Below are positions 9,295 through 19,011 of a stretch of DNA of 64,000 nucleotides, one piece after another. Below the pieces are notes generated by a model that made no database searches, was not told where the DNA came from, and saw only the letters and a program-made list of their open reading frames with translations. The stretch comes from Ignavibacteriaceae bacterium (GTDB lineage Bacteria > Bacteroidota > Ignavibacteria > Ignavibacteriales > Ignavibacteriaceae): the NCBI GenBank assembly GCA_019638025.1, contig JAHBUO010000001.1:310001-374000 (forward strand), in the 5' to 3' direction. How positions within the stretch are numbered: the stretch's first letter is position 1; each line of letters starts with the position of its first letter. The translations under genes and the position numbers were made by a program.

Positions 9295-10050
9295 CTAATT
9301 ATTTAACCACTCAATAAATTGAGCATTATTCTTTACATCAACGGTTGCCCTAACCTCATCCGGTTCAACCGGGCTTAACTCAATCGATATCTCGGAATTT
9401 AAACCCGGTAAAATTTTACTTATTGCATGAAATGCAACAATCATATTTTTATTAATTCTAAAAAAATCAATCGGATTAAGGAGCGAACTTAATTCATCTA
9501 TTTTGAAGTTAAGCGGATAAACCTTGTTCTGCTTAGTTACACAGTAAACCGTTGACTTAACCTGGTAGAAGTAGGCAATATCGAAAATTTCAACTTTTCT
9601 GATTTTTGTACCGGTTCTAATCATAAATCTTTTTTTGTAACCCGCCCGCCGCTTAAAAAAATCAACTAACTCACCTCTCATTTTATCTAATGAACTTATA
9701 TCAAGATTTCCTTTTAGATAAAGAATGGTTTTAACTGAATCCGAAGAGAATGGTTTTGTCAAATAACAAACAGATGTTGATTTGATACTCTTCGCCGAAT
9801 GTGAATTGTTTTCGGCAATCAAAACAAATAATGAAGTTGAAGGGACTAATTGGAAAAGCTTTAATATATTCTCATCTGCAATATTTACATCAATAAATAT
9901 AATATCGGGATGGTTAATGGATAAGTATTTATAGGCTTTTTCAGCTGAGGTTAAAGTTGAAGCAAAATTAATATCGGGATTTAATTTTTCAGCAACCTTT
10001 TTGAGTTTTGAAGCTACCAGGATTTCTTTATCTATTATAAGTGCTTTCAC
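9295..10050 (-). CDS. LytTR-family response regulator
   Basis: An N-terminal receiver domain (residues 1-115) has phospho-acceptor Asp54 (IIFIDVN) and Lys in the LTKP motif. It is followed by a LytTR DNA-binding domain (residues 140-250, FMIRTGTKIRKVEIFDIAYFY and INKNMIV). The acidic pocket is unusual: the common DDE triad reads Asp7-Lys8-Glu9, so metal binding or phosphorylation may be altered. The gene precedes the TPR histidine kinase and most likely forms an operon and signalling pair with it. LytTR regulators usually bind direct repeats; no target site was identified here. Confidence 0.87.
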   Translation of the reverse strand: MKALIIDKEILVASKLKKVAEKLNPDINFASTLTSAEKAYKYLSINHPDIIFIDVNIADENILKLFQLVPSTSLFVLIAENNSHSAKSIKSTSVCYLTKPFSSDSVKTILYLKGNLDISSLDKMRGELVDFFKRRAGYKKRFMIRTGTKIRKVEIFDIAYFYQVKSTVYCVTKQNKVYPLNFKIDELSSLLNPIDFFRINKNMIVAFHAISKILPGLNSEISIELSPVEPDEVRATVDVKNNAQFIEWLNN

Positions 10051-10187
10051 TTTGCCGCGAATCTACATGTTTAGAAAATATTAGTTCTAAAATAAACCTT
10101 AAGATGTTCAGAATAAACAATCTGTGAGACAAAATCTAACAAGATTTAATACTCCTCATCCTTAAAAATTTCCATTTATCATAAATT

Positions 10188-10201
10188 CTACCGAACGGTA
10201 G
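10188..10201. promoter_or_regulatory. Operator-like palindrome upstream of the TetR/efflux operon
   Basis: CTACCG-AA-CGGTAG is a perfect inverted repeat with 6-bp arms, 61 bp before the TetR start. Its GC-rich core stands out in this AT-rich spacer. Palindromes built on ACCG/CGGT are typical operators of TetR/AcrR-family repressors, so this is probably the autoregulatory site controlling the whole efflux operon. A further CGGTA half site lies near 10234. Confidence 0.6.
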
Positions 10202-10261
10202 GTATATTTGTGAATGTTTTAATAGTTTTGTAACGGTAATAAAATATTTTTGGAAAATTGG

Positions 10262-10873
10262 ATGAAAATAGAAAACCTAAAAAATAACGACAACAAGGAA
10301 AAGCTATTCATAGCGGCAACCGAACTCTTTGCGAGCGAAGGATATCATAAAGTTTCGGTACGTGAAATTTGTGAGGCGGCGGGAGTAAGTAAGCCCGTAT
10401 TGTACTATTACTTCAAAGATAAAGAAAACCTTCTCGAAGAATTAATTAACGAAACATATTTACGGTTTGATAAACTTAAAGAAGAGCATATTTCAAAAGA
10501 AGAAACTCTCGAAGGAGTATTGAGAGGGGTTGTAAAAATTTATATCAGTTTTATAAAGGATTCTCCCCATTTATCAAAATTTTCCGCAATACTTCAGTCA
10601 GTCAATGTACCGGAAAAAATACTGAGTAGGAAAATTGAAAGATATAGGAAGGATAAAAAAGAGTTTGTTGATTTGATAAAACTAAATCAGAAAAAAGGAA
10701 TCTTATCAAATTCGATTGATGCAGAAACTCTTTTCTCATCTTTCTTGGGACCTATATTGGTCTATGTTATTGAAGCTATAGTTATGGGTGAATCATTAAC
10801 AACCATTACAAAAAAAATGAATTCTTTTGTTGATTTTTGGATTAATACTTATCTGAATAAGGAGGTTAAATAA
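10262..10873 (+). CDS. TetR/AcrR-family transcriptional repressor
   Basis: An N-terminal helix-turn-helix domain is obvious (LFIAATELFASEGYHKVSVREIC ... KPVLYYYFKDKENLL, about residues 15-60). A helical ligand-binding domain of ordinary length follows. The frame reaches back to a TTG at 10250, but ATG 10262 is preferred. The stop TAA overlaps the next start as TAATG, and GGAGG at 10861-10865 inside the gene serves as the ribosome-binding site of the TolC gene, so the two are translationally coupled. It most likely represses this efflux operon through the palindrome at 10188 and is released by a pump substrate. Confidence 0.9.
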   Translation: MKIENLKNNDNKEKLFIAATELFASEGYHKVSVREICEAAGVSKPVLYYYFKDKENLLEELINETYLRFDKLKEEHISKEETLEGVLRGVVKIYISFIKDSPHLSKFSAILQSVNVPEKILSRKIERYRKDKKEFVDLIKLNQKKGILSNSIDAETLFSSFLGPILVYVIEAIVMGESLTTITKKMNSFVDFWINTYLNKEVK

Positions 10874-12222
10874 TGATAAAAATAAAAATTCGGGTTCTTA
10901 TAATTTTTTTATTTGCAATTGGGAATATCGTTGCTCAATCCGGAGAAAAACGGATAGTACACCTTTCAATGAATGAGGTTATCGGAAAATCTTTATCAGA
11001 CAATCTTTCTCTTAAATCAAAGATGCTTGAATATGATGGTCAGAAGTATGAAGAATGGAAATCATACTCTCTATTTATACCAACTTTTAATTATCAGGCT
11101 GTGGCAACAAATAATCTTGAACTCCCCGTTTTTGTTTTCATGGGGCAACAGTTTATAGTTGGAACAAAATTCGCTTTTCAACATTCGCTTGACTTATCCG
11201 TTCCTTTATTTACGGGGGGTACTCGTTGGTTCAATATGAAAATTCAACGGAGTTTACGTAAATCATTAAGTGAGGAATTAAAGGGAAAGGAAGAAGAGGT
11301 TATTCTTCAATCATTACAAGCTTATTATGCAATAATGCTTTCAGATGCAATCTATAAAACTTCTCTTGAAGCTGTTGAAGTAGCTAAAGCGAATTTAGAA
11401 CAAGTTGAGAAGTTCTATAATGCAGGAACATCTACAGAACTGGATTATCAAAGAGCAAAAGCACAGTATTCATCAACTCTTCCTTCGCTTGAAAAAGCGA
11501 GGGGGGAAAAAGCCCTTTCTCTCCAGAGATTAAAATTTTTATTGAACATTGACCTCAATGATTCGCTTGTTATAACTGATGTTTTACAAGGGTTAGATTT
11601 TTTAAGAGATTATAAATCATTAAGATTAGAAGATCTGAAAACTATTTCTAAAGAAAAAAGATCAGATTTAAAAGCTCTTGCTCACAAACTCTATGCAACA
11701 GAGCAGGGAGAGAAAATAGCTGCCGGGAGTTTTCTCCCAACTGTGGCTCTCTCTGCCAATGTTGCACATCAAGCTCAATTAAGTAATTCAAGTGTAATGT
11801 GGAATGATTATATAAGATCAAAATCAGTTAATCTTGTTTTGTCCTGGCCTTTATTTGAAGGAGGAAGAAGGTTTGTCAATTATCAGCAAGCAAAGGTGCA
11901 AACGGAACAAATAAAAACCATAATTGAGCAAGCTGATAAAGGAAGAGAACTCAGTGTAGAAGAAAGTTTTCTTTCGTTCAATGAAGCGATGGCGAATTTA
12001 GAAAGCCTTAAAGAACTCACGCTTCAAGCGAATGAAAGTTTAAGGCTATCAAATTTATTATACAGCGAAGGAATGAGTACGCAACTTGATGTGCTTAATG
12101 CTCAGTTATTCAAAACATCAAGCGATATGCAATATTATCAAGGCTTATTTGCTTATAATGTAAGTCAATTGAATTTGCTTTATTCAATTGGAATGTTAAA
12201 TGAACTTTGGAATAAAAATTAG
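10873..12222 (+). CDS. TolC-family outer-membrane efflux protein
   Basis: A 449-residue protein with a signal peptide (to about AQS, residue 23) and two internally repeated helical halves of the outer-membrane efflux (OEP) family. The segments VEKFYNAGTSTELDYQRAKA and NLLYSEGMSTQLDVLNAQ are the equivalent positions of the two repeats. It would form the trimeric outer-membrane channel of the tripartite pump encoded here. The start overlaps the TetR stop by one base, and the adaptor gene follows after 8 bp. Confidence 0.93.
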   Translation: MIKIKIRVLIIFLFAIGNIVAQSGEKRIVHLSMNEVIGKSLSDNLSLKSKMLEYDGQKYEEWKSYSLFIPTFNYQAVATNNLELPVFVFMGQQFIVGTKFAFQHSLDLSVPLFTGGTRWFNMKIQRSLRKSLSEELKGKEEEVILQSLQAYYAIMLSDAIYKTSLEAVEVAKANLEQVEKFYNAGTSTELDYQRAKAQYSSTLPSLEKARGEKALSLQRLKFLLNIDLNDSLVITDVLQGLDFLRDYKSLRLEDLKTISKEKRSDLKALAHKLYATEQGEKIAAGSFLPTVALSANVAHQAQLSNSSVMWNDYIRSKSVNLVLSWPLFEGGRRFVNYQQAKVQTEQIKTIIEQADKGRELSVEESFLSFNEAMANLESLKELTLQANESLRLSNLLYSEGMSTQLDVLNAQLFKTSSDMQYYQGLFAYNVSQLNLLYSIGMLNELWNKN

Positions 12223-12230
12223 AGGCAAGA

Positions 12231-13337
12231 ATGAAAAAATATTTTGTGTTATTAACCGTGTTAATTTTATTTACATTAATTGGATGCAGTAAAGAAGAAG
12301 AGAAAAAAGAAGAAAAATCAGTTCCCGTTAAAGTCTTTACGGTTAGAAATGATAGAATTGAAAATGCAATTAAAGTAACCGGAAGTATCTCCGCAGGCGA
12401 AGATGTTTATGTGCCGGCAAAAGTCACTGAACGGATTGAAAAGATTTATGTAAAACCCGGCGACCGAGTATATAAAGGGCAACCTATTGCAGTTCAATAT
12501 AATGCAATATTTAAGCAAGGAGTTGAAGCAGCAGAAACAGCCGTTAAATCTGTTGAAACGCAAGCAAAATTGGTGAATCAAGATTATCAACGGATGAAAA
12601 AACTTTTTGATCAAAAGGCAATAAGCCAGCAACAATATGATCAAATCAAAACACAATATGATGCAACACAATTTTCAGTTGAACAGGCTAAAGTTCAACT
12701 TCTTCAAGCAAAGGAACAATTCGACAATAGTTTTGTAAAAGCTCCTTTTGCTGGAGTTGCAGCTTCAATCATGGTTGAAAATAATCAAATGATTATTGCC
12801 GGAACACCGGTTGTGCAAGTGATTAATCCATCTTCAATGAAAGCAAAAATTAAAATACCGTCTGAAGATATTAAAGGAATATTTAAAGGTCAGAATGTGA
12901 AAATTTCTTTTCCGTCTATTCCGGATAAAAATTACTTAGGAACGATTTCACAAATAGATCAAGCGGTTGACCCGATAACCAAAAATCTTCAGGTTGAGGT
13001 TTTATTAAAGAATCCGGATAATTTTATTAAGTCGGGAATGTTCGGAGAATTTTTTATCGAGACGAAAATAAAAGAAAACTCAATAGTAATTCCGGAAAAT
13101 GCAGTTCAAAGTAGAACGGAAGTTGCAATAGACAGAGAAACCGGATTACAAAAATCGATTAAAAAGCACTTTATTTTTGTTGTTAAAAACGGAATTGCTC
13201 ATTTAACGGAAATTAAAATTGGTATCTCCAATAACGGACGTATTGAGGTAAGTTCAGGATTAAATGATGGTGATGTGGTTGTTGTAGTTGGGCAAAACAT
13301 CGTAAAGTCCGGCGATAAAGTTAAAATTATTGAGTAA
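12231..13337 (+). CDS. RND efflux periplasmic adaptor (membrane fusion protein), lipoprotein
   Basis: A lipoprotein signal with lipobox LIGC (Cys19) is followed by a charged linker. Then come the barrel-sandwich (lipoyl-like) halves (VKPGDRVYKGQPI and FVKAPFAGVAAS), a helical hairpin between them (residues 95-160), a beta-barrel domain and a membrane-proximal domain. This is the HlyD/AcrA-type adaptor linking the RND pump to TolC. It sits in the middle of the operon with 8 and 11 bp spacers, so co-expression is near certain. Confidence 0.93.
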   Translation: MKKYFVLLTVLILFTLIGCSKEEEKKEEKSVPVKVFTVRNDRIENAIKVTGSISAGEDVYVPAKVTERIEKIYVKPGDRVYKGQPIAVQYNAIFKQGVEAAETAVKSVETQAKLVNQDYQRMKKLFDQKAISQQQYDQIKTQYDATQFSVEQAKVQLLQAKEQFDNSFVKAPFAGVAASIMVENNQMIIAGTPVVQVINPSSMKAKIKIPSEDIKGIFKGQNVKISFPSIPDKNYLGTISQIDQAVDPITKNLQVEVLLKNPDNFIKSGMFGEFFIETKIKENSIVIPENAVQSRTEVAIDRETGLQKSIKKHFIFVVKNGIAHLTEIKIGISNNGRIEVSSGLNDGDVVVVVGQNIVKSGDKVKIIE

Positions 13338-13348
13338 GGATTTATGAT

Positions 13349-16300
13349 ATGATATTAACTAAATTTTCGTTAAGACGACAAATCACAATGCTGATGTTCT
13401 ATGCAGTAGTAATCGGCTTCAGCTTGTTTTCATTTTCTCAATTGAAGATTGATTTTTTCCCTGATATTCAGTTTCCGATTGCCGGTGTTATTACTAATTA
13501 TTCAGGCGTTGGTCCGGAGGACATTGAGAATCTTGTGACGCGACCAATTGCAGAAGCGGCATCATCGGTTAAGAATATCGAAAAAGTCAGCTCACAATCT
13601 TTTAAGGGTGGTTCTATTGTTATGCTTGAGTTCAGGTATGGAATAAATATGAATCAAGCCGAAACCGATATTAGAAAAAATATCGATATGATAAGAGATT
13701 TTTTGCCTCAAGATGCAACCGAACCAATTGTCTTTGTTTTTGATCCATCAATGAGTCCTATTTACTTTCTGAATTTAAGCTCAGAGTATCTAGGTTCGGC
13801 AGAGTTAAGAAGATTAGCTGAAGAAACCATCGAACCTTTGCTTGAAAGAGTAGAGGGAGTTGCTTCGGTTCAAACGCAAGGTGGGCTTCAGAGACAAATA
13901 AATATTAATTTGAATCCGGTTAAGTTAGCTTCTTATGGTTTAGCACCAAATGATGTAGCGCAAGCAGTCCAATTCGGTAGCGGTCTATTACCCGGAGGAA
14001 CACTTGAAACTCAAAGTAAAAGTTACAACTTGCGCGTATTTAGTGAGTTCCGTTCACTTGACCAAATAAGAAATACTATCGTTACTATGCGTGGTACTGA
14101 GGCTGTATTGGTTAAAGATGTTGCAGAAGTTGAAGATGGTTTTAAAGAAAATGCCTCCGAAGTAAGAGCTGATTATGGCGAAGGCGTGCTTGTTTGGGTT
14201 ATGAAGCAATCAGATGCAAACACTGTTCTTACATCACGCAGAATTGATGAGGCTATCCCCGACATATTAAACAGATTGCCTCAAGGAACTAAGCTTACAA
14301 AACTTTGGGATCAATCTGATTTTATTATGCTCTCGATTAACAACTTGAGTAGCACTGCAATTTATGCCTTCATTCTTGCGTTTATCGTTATATATATCTT
14401 CCTCAGAAATTTGAGGGGGAGTATAATAATGGGGATATCGATACCTCTATCGGTGATTGTAACTTTTGCGGTTTTGTATGCTTCAAAACTCACTCTAAAT
14501 ATAATCTCAATGGCGGGACTGGCTCTGGCTATTGGTATGTTGGTTGATAATTCCATTGTAGTTCTTGAAAATATTTATCGCCATCGAGAGTTAGGAAAGA
14601 ATAGAATGGATGCTGCAGATTACGGCGCCACGGAAGTGGGGATGGCAATAACTGCATCAACGTTAACTACAATAGCGGTTTTTGTTCCGGTATTATTCGT
14701 TCCAAATATAACCGGGCAATTATTTAAGGATTTGGTATTAACCATTACTTTCAGTCTTGTTGTCTCGTTAATAGTTGCTTTAACGGTTGTTCCTATGATG
14801 TCTTCAAATATATTGAAAGTCGAAAAAACAAACCCCAATAATTTCTTTGGGAAGCTTAAGCAAAAGATTTCAGACATATTATCTGTTATAACATCGAACT
14901 ATGAAAAAGTGTTAAACTGGTCAATCGGACATAAAAAAACACTACTTGGAATAGTAACTTTATTATTGGTGATTTCTCTTGGCTTAACCCCGTTCATGGC
15001 TGGAGAGTTTTTACCCAAAAGTGACCAAGGCTTTTTGAACTTTTTAATTGAGTCACCTTCGGGGACACCTATTGAAGGAACTCGCTTATATGCGTATCAA
15101 GTTGAAGATATTATTAAACAAGTTGTTCCTCAAGATGCGATGGAATCAGTTGCAATTTTTTATGGCGAAAGAGAAGGAATTGGTGCATTTGGCACTACTT
15201 CAAGTACTGTGGAAACTATTATTAAACTGAAACCAAAAGAACAAAGAACATTAACTCAAAAACAAATTCAAGATTCACTTAGAAAAAAACTAGATGATAT
15301 TCCCGGGGTTACTTACTTTTTCCAAGAAGGAGCAACATTCTCTACTGAAAAAGATATCGAAGTTAAAATAGTAGGCTTTGATGTTGATGGAGCAAAAGCA
15401 ATTGCAAATCAGCTAAAGGATAAGTTTCAAAAAGTTGATGGCTTTGTTGATGTTTCACTGAATATTAAGGAGACTACTCCCGAGTTACAAATTCATTTAG
15501 ATAAAGAAGTAATGAATGATTTGAAACTTTCGGCATTTGGTGTTGCCGGAAATATCTCTACCGCAATGCAGGGAAAAGTTGTATCGCAGTTTCGAGAAAA
15601 AGGTGATGAGTATAATGTAAGAATTCAGTATGATAAAAAATTCAGAAATCAAAAAGAGATGTTAGAGAATATGCAGATTGCCTTGCTTAATGGTGATTTT
15701 GTATCTCTAAAACAAATTGCAAAAATATCTGAAGAAGAATCAGCTCCAACAATATTTAGAGAGAATCAGAGCCGCTATGTATCCGTTGGAGTTGCGCTTT
15801 CGGGGAAAGATCTTTCGTCTGCAATTGAAGAAGTAAACAAAATTATTTCTGAAACTCCAATTCCATCAGAATACCAAGTAATCATCGGAGGGACAGCTGA
15901 AGACCAACAGGAAGCATTCTTTTATTTGATGTTAGCGTTTATAGCCGCTATTTTATTGGTTTATATGATTATGGCTGCACAATTTGAATCTCTTGTAGAC
16001 CCATTAATAATTATGTTTACCGTTCCCCTTTCAGTGATTGGTGTTTTTATCTTTCTGTTTATTACGGGAACTAGTATAAGTGTGATGGCGCTGGTTGGTC
16101 TTGTAATGCTTGTAGGTATTGCCGTTAATAATGGAATCGTTTTGGTTGATTATATTAATCAACTCAAAAAACAAGGCTTAGAATTAATCGATGCAGTTAA
16201 ACAAGGATGCGCTGCAAGACTTCGTCCCGTTCTGATGACAGCGTTAACAACAATTTTAGGTATGGTTCCACTTGCTCTCGAATTTGGTTCCGGTTCAGAA

Positions 16301-16447
16301 ACTTGGACACCGTTAGCTCGTGCTGTTATCGGAGGTTTAACAACAACCACAGTATTAACACTTCTCGTTATTCCGGTAATGTATATAATTTTTGAAAGAA
16401 TGGAAGAGAGAATAAAATCTTTTTGGAAGAAAAAATTCAGCAATTAA
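13349..16447 (+). CDS. RND-family efflux transporter, inner-membrane pump
   Basis: A 1032-residue protein of normal AcrB/MexB-like length. It has TM1 at the N-terminus (LMFYAVVIGFSLFSF), two large periplasmic loops and two sets of six helices. The TM4 proton-relay segment reads GMLVDNSIVVLEN, so the second Asp of the usual Asp-Asp pair is Asn; this is frequent in RND pumps outside the Proteobacteria. The C-half has the matching LVGIAVNNGIVLVDYIN. It uses the proton gradient to export drugs, detergents or metabolites; the substrate is unknown. AAGGA at 13336-13340 is the ribosome-binding site, and a terminator follows the gene. Confidence 0.93.
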   Translation: MILTKFSLRRQITMLMFYAVVIGFSLFSFSQLKIDFFPDIQFPIAGVITNYSGVGPEDIENLVTRPIAEAASSVKNIEKVSSQSFKGGSIVMLEFRYGINMNQAETDIRKNIDMIRDFLPQDATEPIVFVFDPSMSPIYFLNLSSEYLGSAELRRLAEETIEPLLERVEGVASVQTQGGLQRQININLNPVKLASYGLAPNDVAQAVQFGSGLLPGGTLETQSKSYNLRVFSEFRSLDQIRNTIVTMRGTEAVLVKDVAEVEDGFKENASEVRADYGEGVLVWVMKQSDANTVLTSRRIDEAIPDILNRLPQGTKLTKLWDQSDFIMLSINNLSSTAIYAFILAFIVIYIFLRNLRGSIIMGISIPLSVIVTFAVLYASKLTLNIISMAGLALAIGMLVDNSIVVLENIYRHRELGKNRMDAADYGATEVGMAITASTLTTIAVFVPVLFVPNITGQLFKDLVLTITFSLVVSLIVALTVVPMMSSNILKVEKTNPNNFFGKLKQKISDILSVITSNYEKVLNWSIGHKKTLLGIVTLLLVISLGLTPFMAGEFLPKSDQGFLNFLIESPSGTPIEGTRLYAYQVEDIIKQVVPQDAMESVAIFYGEREGIGAFGTTSSTVETIIKLKPKEQRTLTQKQIQDSLRKKLDDIPGVTYFFQEGATFSTEKDIEVKIVGFDVDGAKAIANQLKDKFQKVDGFVDVSLNIKETTPELQIHLDKEVMNDLKLSAFGVAGNISTAMQGKVVSQFREKGDEYNVRIQYDKKFRNQKEMLENMQIALLNGDFVSLKQIAKISEEESAPTIFRENQSRYVSVGVALSGKDLSSAIEEVNKIISETPIPSEYQVIIGGTAEDQQEAFFYLMLAFIAAILLVYMIMAAQFESLVDPLIIMFTVPLSVIGVFIFLFITGTSISVMALVGLVMLVGIAVNNGIVLVDYINQLKKQGLELIDAVKQGCAARLRPVLMTALTTILGMVPLALEFGSGSETWTPLARAVIGGLTTTTVLTLLVIPVMYIIFERMEERIKSFWKKKFSN

Positions 16448-16471
16448 GAATAATATTGTAATTGTTGAATT

Positions 16472-16505
16472 AAGTCCATCTTTCTTTATGAGGATGGACT
16501 TTTTT
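16472..16505 (+). terminator. Rho-independent terminator of the efflux operon
   Basis: AAGTCCATC (16472-16480) pairs perfectly with GATGGACTT (16493-16501) across a 12-nt loop and runs into a T-tract (TTTTTA). It lies 25 bp after the RND stop, before msrB. Confidence 0.9.
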
Positions 16506-16567
16506 ATTAAGTTGAAATTAGAAACTATTATCTTGTATTGAATGTTATAACTAAAAAATGAGGAACT

Positions 16568-16960
16568 ATGGAAAAAATAAATAAGACGGATGAAGAATGG
16601 AGAGAAATTCTTTCTGAAGAAGAGTTTCTTGTTACCAGAAAAAAAGGAACAGAGCGAGCTTTCACAGGCAAGTATTATAAGAATGAAGAAAACGGACTCT
16701 ATAATTGCATTTGTTGTGGACACGAGTTATTCTCATCTGAGCACAAGTATGATTCGGGTAGCGGTTGGCCCAGTTTTTATCTTCCATTGAATCAAGAAAG
16801 TATAGAAACAGAAACTGATTTTAGTCATTTCATGAAACGAACCGAAGTTCATTGCTCCAAATGTAATGCACACTTAGGGCATGTTTTTGATGACGGACCT
16901 GAACCGACTCGTTTACGTTACTGCATAAATTCAGTTTCGTTAAAGTTTCAGAAAAAATAG
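16568..16960 (+). CDS. msrB: Peptide-methionine (R)-S-oxide reductase MsrB
   Basis: Reduces methionine-R-sulfoxide in proteins using thioredoxin. The 130-residue protein is a complete single-domain MsrB. It has zinc ligands Cys47/Cys50 and Cys96/Cys99 in two CxxC motifs, the substrate-binding segment YDSGSGWPSF, HLGHVFDDG, and the catalytic Cys119 in LRYCINS. There is no signal peptide, so it is cytoplasmic. GAGGA precedes the ATG. It stands alone after a terminator and converges on acs with 6 bp between the stops. Confidence 0.96.
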   Translation: MEKINKTDEEWREILSEEEFLVTRKKGTERAFTGKYYKNEENGLYNCICCGHELFSSEHKYDSGSGWPSFYLPLNQESIETETDFSHFMKRTEVHCSKCNAHLGHVFDDGPEPTRLRYCINSVSLKFQKK

Positions 16961-16966
16961 AAAATA

Positions 16967-18931
16967 TTAATCTTCGTCCCTTAACTTTTCTAACACAGAG
17001 AAGTCTTCGAGTGTTGAAGTATCACCAATTACATTTCCACTCGTTGCAATTTCACGGAGCAATCTCCGCATGATTTTTCCGCTTCGTGTTTTTGGTAGAG
17101 AATCTGTAAATCTAATTTCATCAGGTTTGGCAATATGTCCGATTTCTTGAGCAACGTGATTTCTCAATTCTTCCTTTAATAAGAGAGTTGGAATTTTGCC
17201 TGATTCAAGTGAAACAAAAGCAACGATAGCACTTCCTTTTATTTCATCCGGACGAGCAACAACTGCTGATTCTGCAACATCTTTATGACTTACTAAAGCA
17301 CTCTCGATTTCTGCCGTTCCCAACCGATGACCCGAAACATTAATAACATCATCAACTCTTCCCATTACCCAGAAATATCCATCTTTATCTTTTCGAGCAC
17401 CATCCCCCGTAAAATAAAATCCTTTATAATCGCTAAAGTATTGTTTTTTGAAACGCAGCTTATCTCCATGAATAGTGCGCAACATGGAGGGCCATGTATC
17501 TTTGATAATTAAAAATCCACCGGAGCCCTCAGGGACTGGTTTTCCCTTTTTATCAACAACTTCAGGCATAACGCCGGGAAGCGGAAATGTGCAAGAGCCA
17601 GGTTTAGTTGCCGTAATTCCCGGTAATGGTGATATCATAATTGCACCTGTCTCGGTTTGCCACCAAGTATCTACTATCGGGCATTTTCCTTTCCCGATTA
17701 TTTTGTAATACCACATCCAGGCTTCGGGATTAATCGGCTCACCGACTGTTCCAAGTAATCTTAAGCTTGATAAATCATGTTTTAGCACCCATTGTTCACC
17801 CCATCTAATAAAGGCACGTATGGCTGTGGGTGCAGTATAAAAGATGTTTACTCTATATTTATCTATTATTCGCCAAAATCTATCAGGGTCCGGATAATTC
17901 GGAGCTCCTTCATACATGAGAGTTGTTGCGCCATTCGCAAGCGGTCCATATACAACATAAGAGTGTCCTGTAATCCATCCGATATCAGCAGTGCACCAAT
18001 AAATATCTTCATCTTTTAAGTCGAAGACTATTTTTGAAGTGAAGTAAGTGCTAACCATATATCCACCGGTAGTGTGAAGAATTCCTTTTGGCTTTCCGGT
18101 AGTACCACTTGTATATAAGATGAACAAAGGATGTTCTGAGTCGAGTTGTTCGGCTTCGCATTTATCATTAACTGATTGCATTATTTCATGCCACCAGTGG
18201 TCTCTTCCGGCAGTGATGGCAGTGTGAGAATCTGCAATTCTTCTATAAACTATAACATTATCAACTTGTGGGCAACTTTCTAATGCTTTGTCAACAGCTG
18301 GTTTAAGAGGAACAAGGGAACCCCTTCTTACTGCAAAATCTGAAGTTATAACAAGTTTTGCGTCTGCATCGTTGATTCGGTCTTTGAGGGCTTCGGCACT
18401 AAAGCCGCCAAATACAACTGTGTGAACAGCACCAATTCTTGCACAAGCCAATAAAGCAATTGCCAGCTCGGGGACCATCCCCATATAAACTGCAATTCGG
18501 TCACCTTTTTGAATTCCAAGTTTTTTAAGAACATTAGCAAATTTGCATACTTCTCTATGAAGGACTTGATAAGTTAGAATTCTTGTTTCTCCGGGTTCAC
18601 CTTCCCAAATGATAGCGGCTTTATTTCTTCGCCATGTAGTTAAATGCCTATCAACACAGTTATAACTGATGTTAGTTTTTCCGCCAATAAACCATTTTGC
18701 ATTTGGTGGGTTCCATTGCTTAACTTTTTTCCAATACTTAAACCAATGAAGATTTTCAGCAACTTCTCCCCAGAATTTTTCCGGATTAAGAATAGATTCT
18801 TTATACATCTTCTTATACTCTTCAACAGATTTAATTGTAGCAGTCTTTGTAAAATCTTTTGAAGGCTTAAATAAACGATGCTCTTCTAATACGGAAGTAA
18901 TGTTTTCTTGCTGGTTAGATTTGTTCTTCAT
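16967..18931 (-). CDS. acs: Acetyl-CoA synthetase (acetate-CoA ligase)
   Basis: Activates acetate with ATP and CoA to acetyl-CoA. The 654-residue length is normal for the family. The AMP-binding P-loop is [11 protein letters not shown], the acetate-pocket and adenylate motifs include DTWWQTETG and [17 protein letters not shown], and the C-terminal A10 motif [11 protein letters not shown] carries Lys619, the usual acetylation-regulated lysine. It is cytoplasmic and supports acetate use. It appears to be a single-gene unit; the next minus-strand gene upstream ends about 80 bp away. Confidence 0.97.
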   Translation of the reverse strand: MKNKSNQQENITSVLEEHRLFKPSKDFTKTATIKSVEEYKKMYKESILNPEKFWGEVAENLHWFKYWKKVKQWNPPNAKWFIGGKTNISYNCVDRHLTTWRRNKAAIIWEGEPGETRILTYQVLHREVCKFANVLKKLGIQKGDRIAVYMGMVPELAIALLACARIGAVHTVVFGGFSAEALKDRINDADAKLVITSDFAVRRGSLVPLKPAVDKALESCPQVDNVIVYRRIADSHTAITAGRDHWWHEIMQSVNDKCEAEQLDSEHPLFILYTSGTTGKPKGILHTTGGYMVSTYFTSKIVFDLKDEDIYWCTADIGWITGHSYVVYGPLANGATTLMYEGAPNYPDPDRFWRIIDKYRVNIFYTAPTAIRAFIRWGEQWVLKHDLSSLRLLGTVGEPINPEAWMWYYKIIGKGKCPIVDTWWQTETGAIMISPLPGITATKPGSCTFPLPGVMPEVVDKKGKPVPEGSGGFLIIKDTWPSMLRTIHGDKLRFKKQYFSDYKGFYFTGDGARKDKDGYFWVMGRVDDVINVSGHRLGTAEIESALVSHKDVAESAVVARPDEIKGSAIVAFVSLESGKIPTLLLKEELRNHVAQEIGHIAKPDEIRFTDSLPKTRSGKIMRRLLREIATSGNVIGDTSTLEDFSVLEKLRDED

Positions 18932-19011
18932 TTAGTTCCTCAATTTAGTTACACACACATTGATTGATGGACTGAAAGATAGAAATTAATTATCCGAATT
19001 TCCAAATGAGG

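Noticed and set aside
12318-12671. 117-residue minus-strand frame inside the adaptor gene, and similar antisense frames in the RND, acs and msrB region
   Set aside because: They are antisense shadows of well-supported genes and have no domain or ribosome-binding site.
13349-16447. Inactive RND pump because TM4 has Asp-Asn instead of Asp-Asp
   Set aside because: This variant is common in functional-looking RND transporters outside Proteobacteria and all else is intact.
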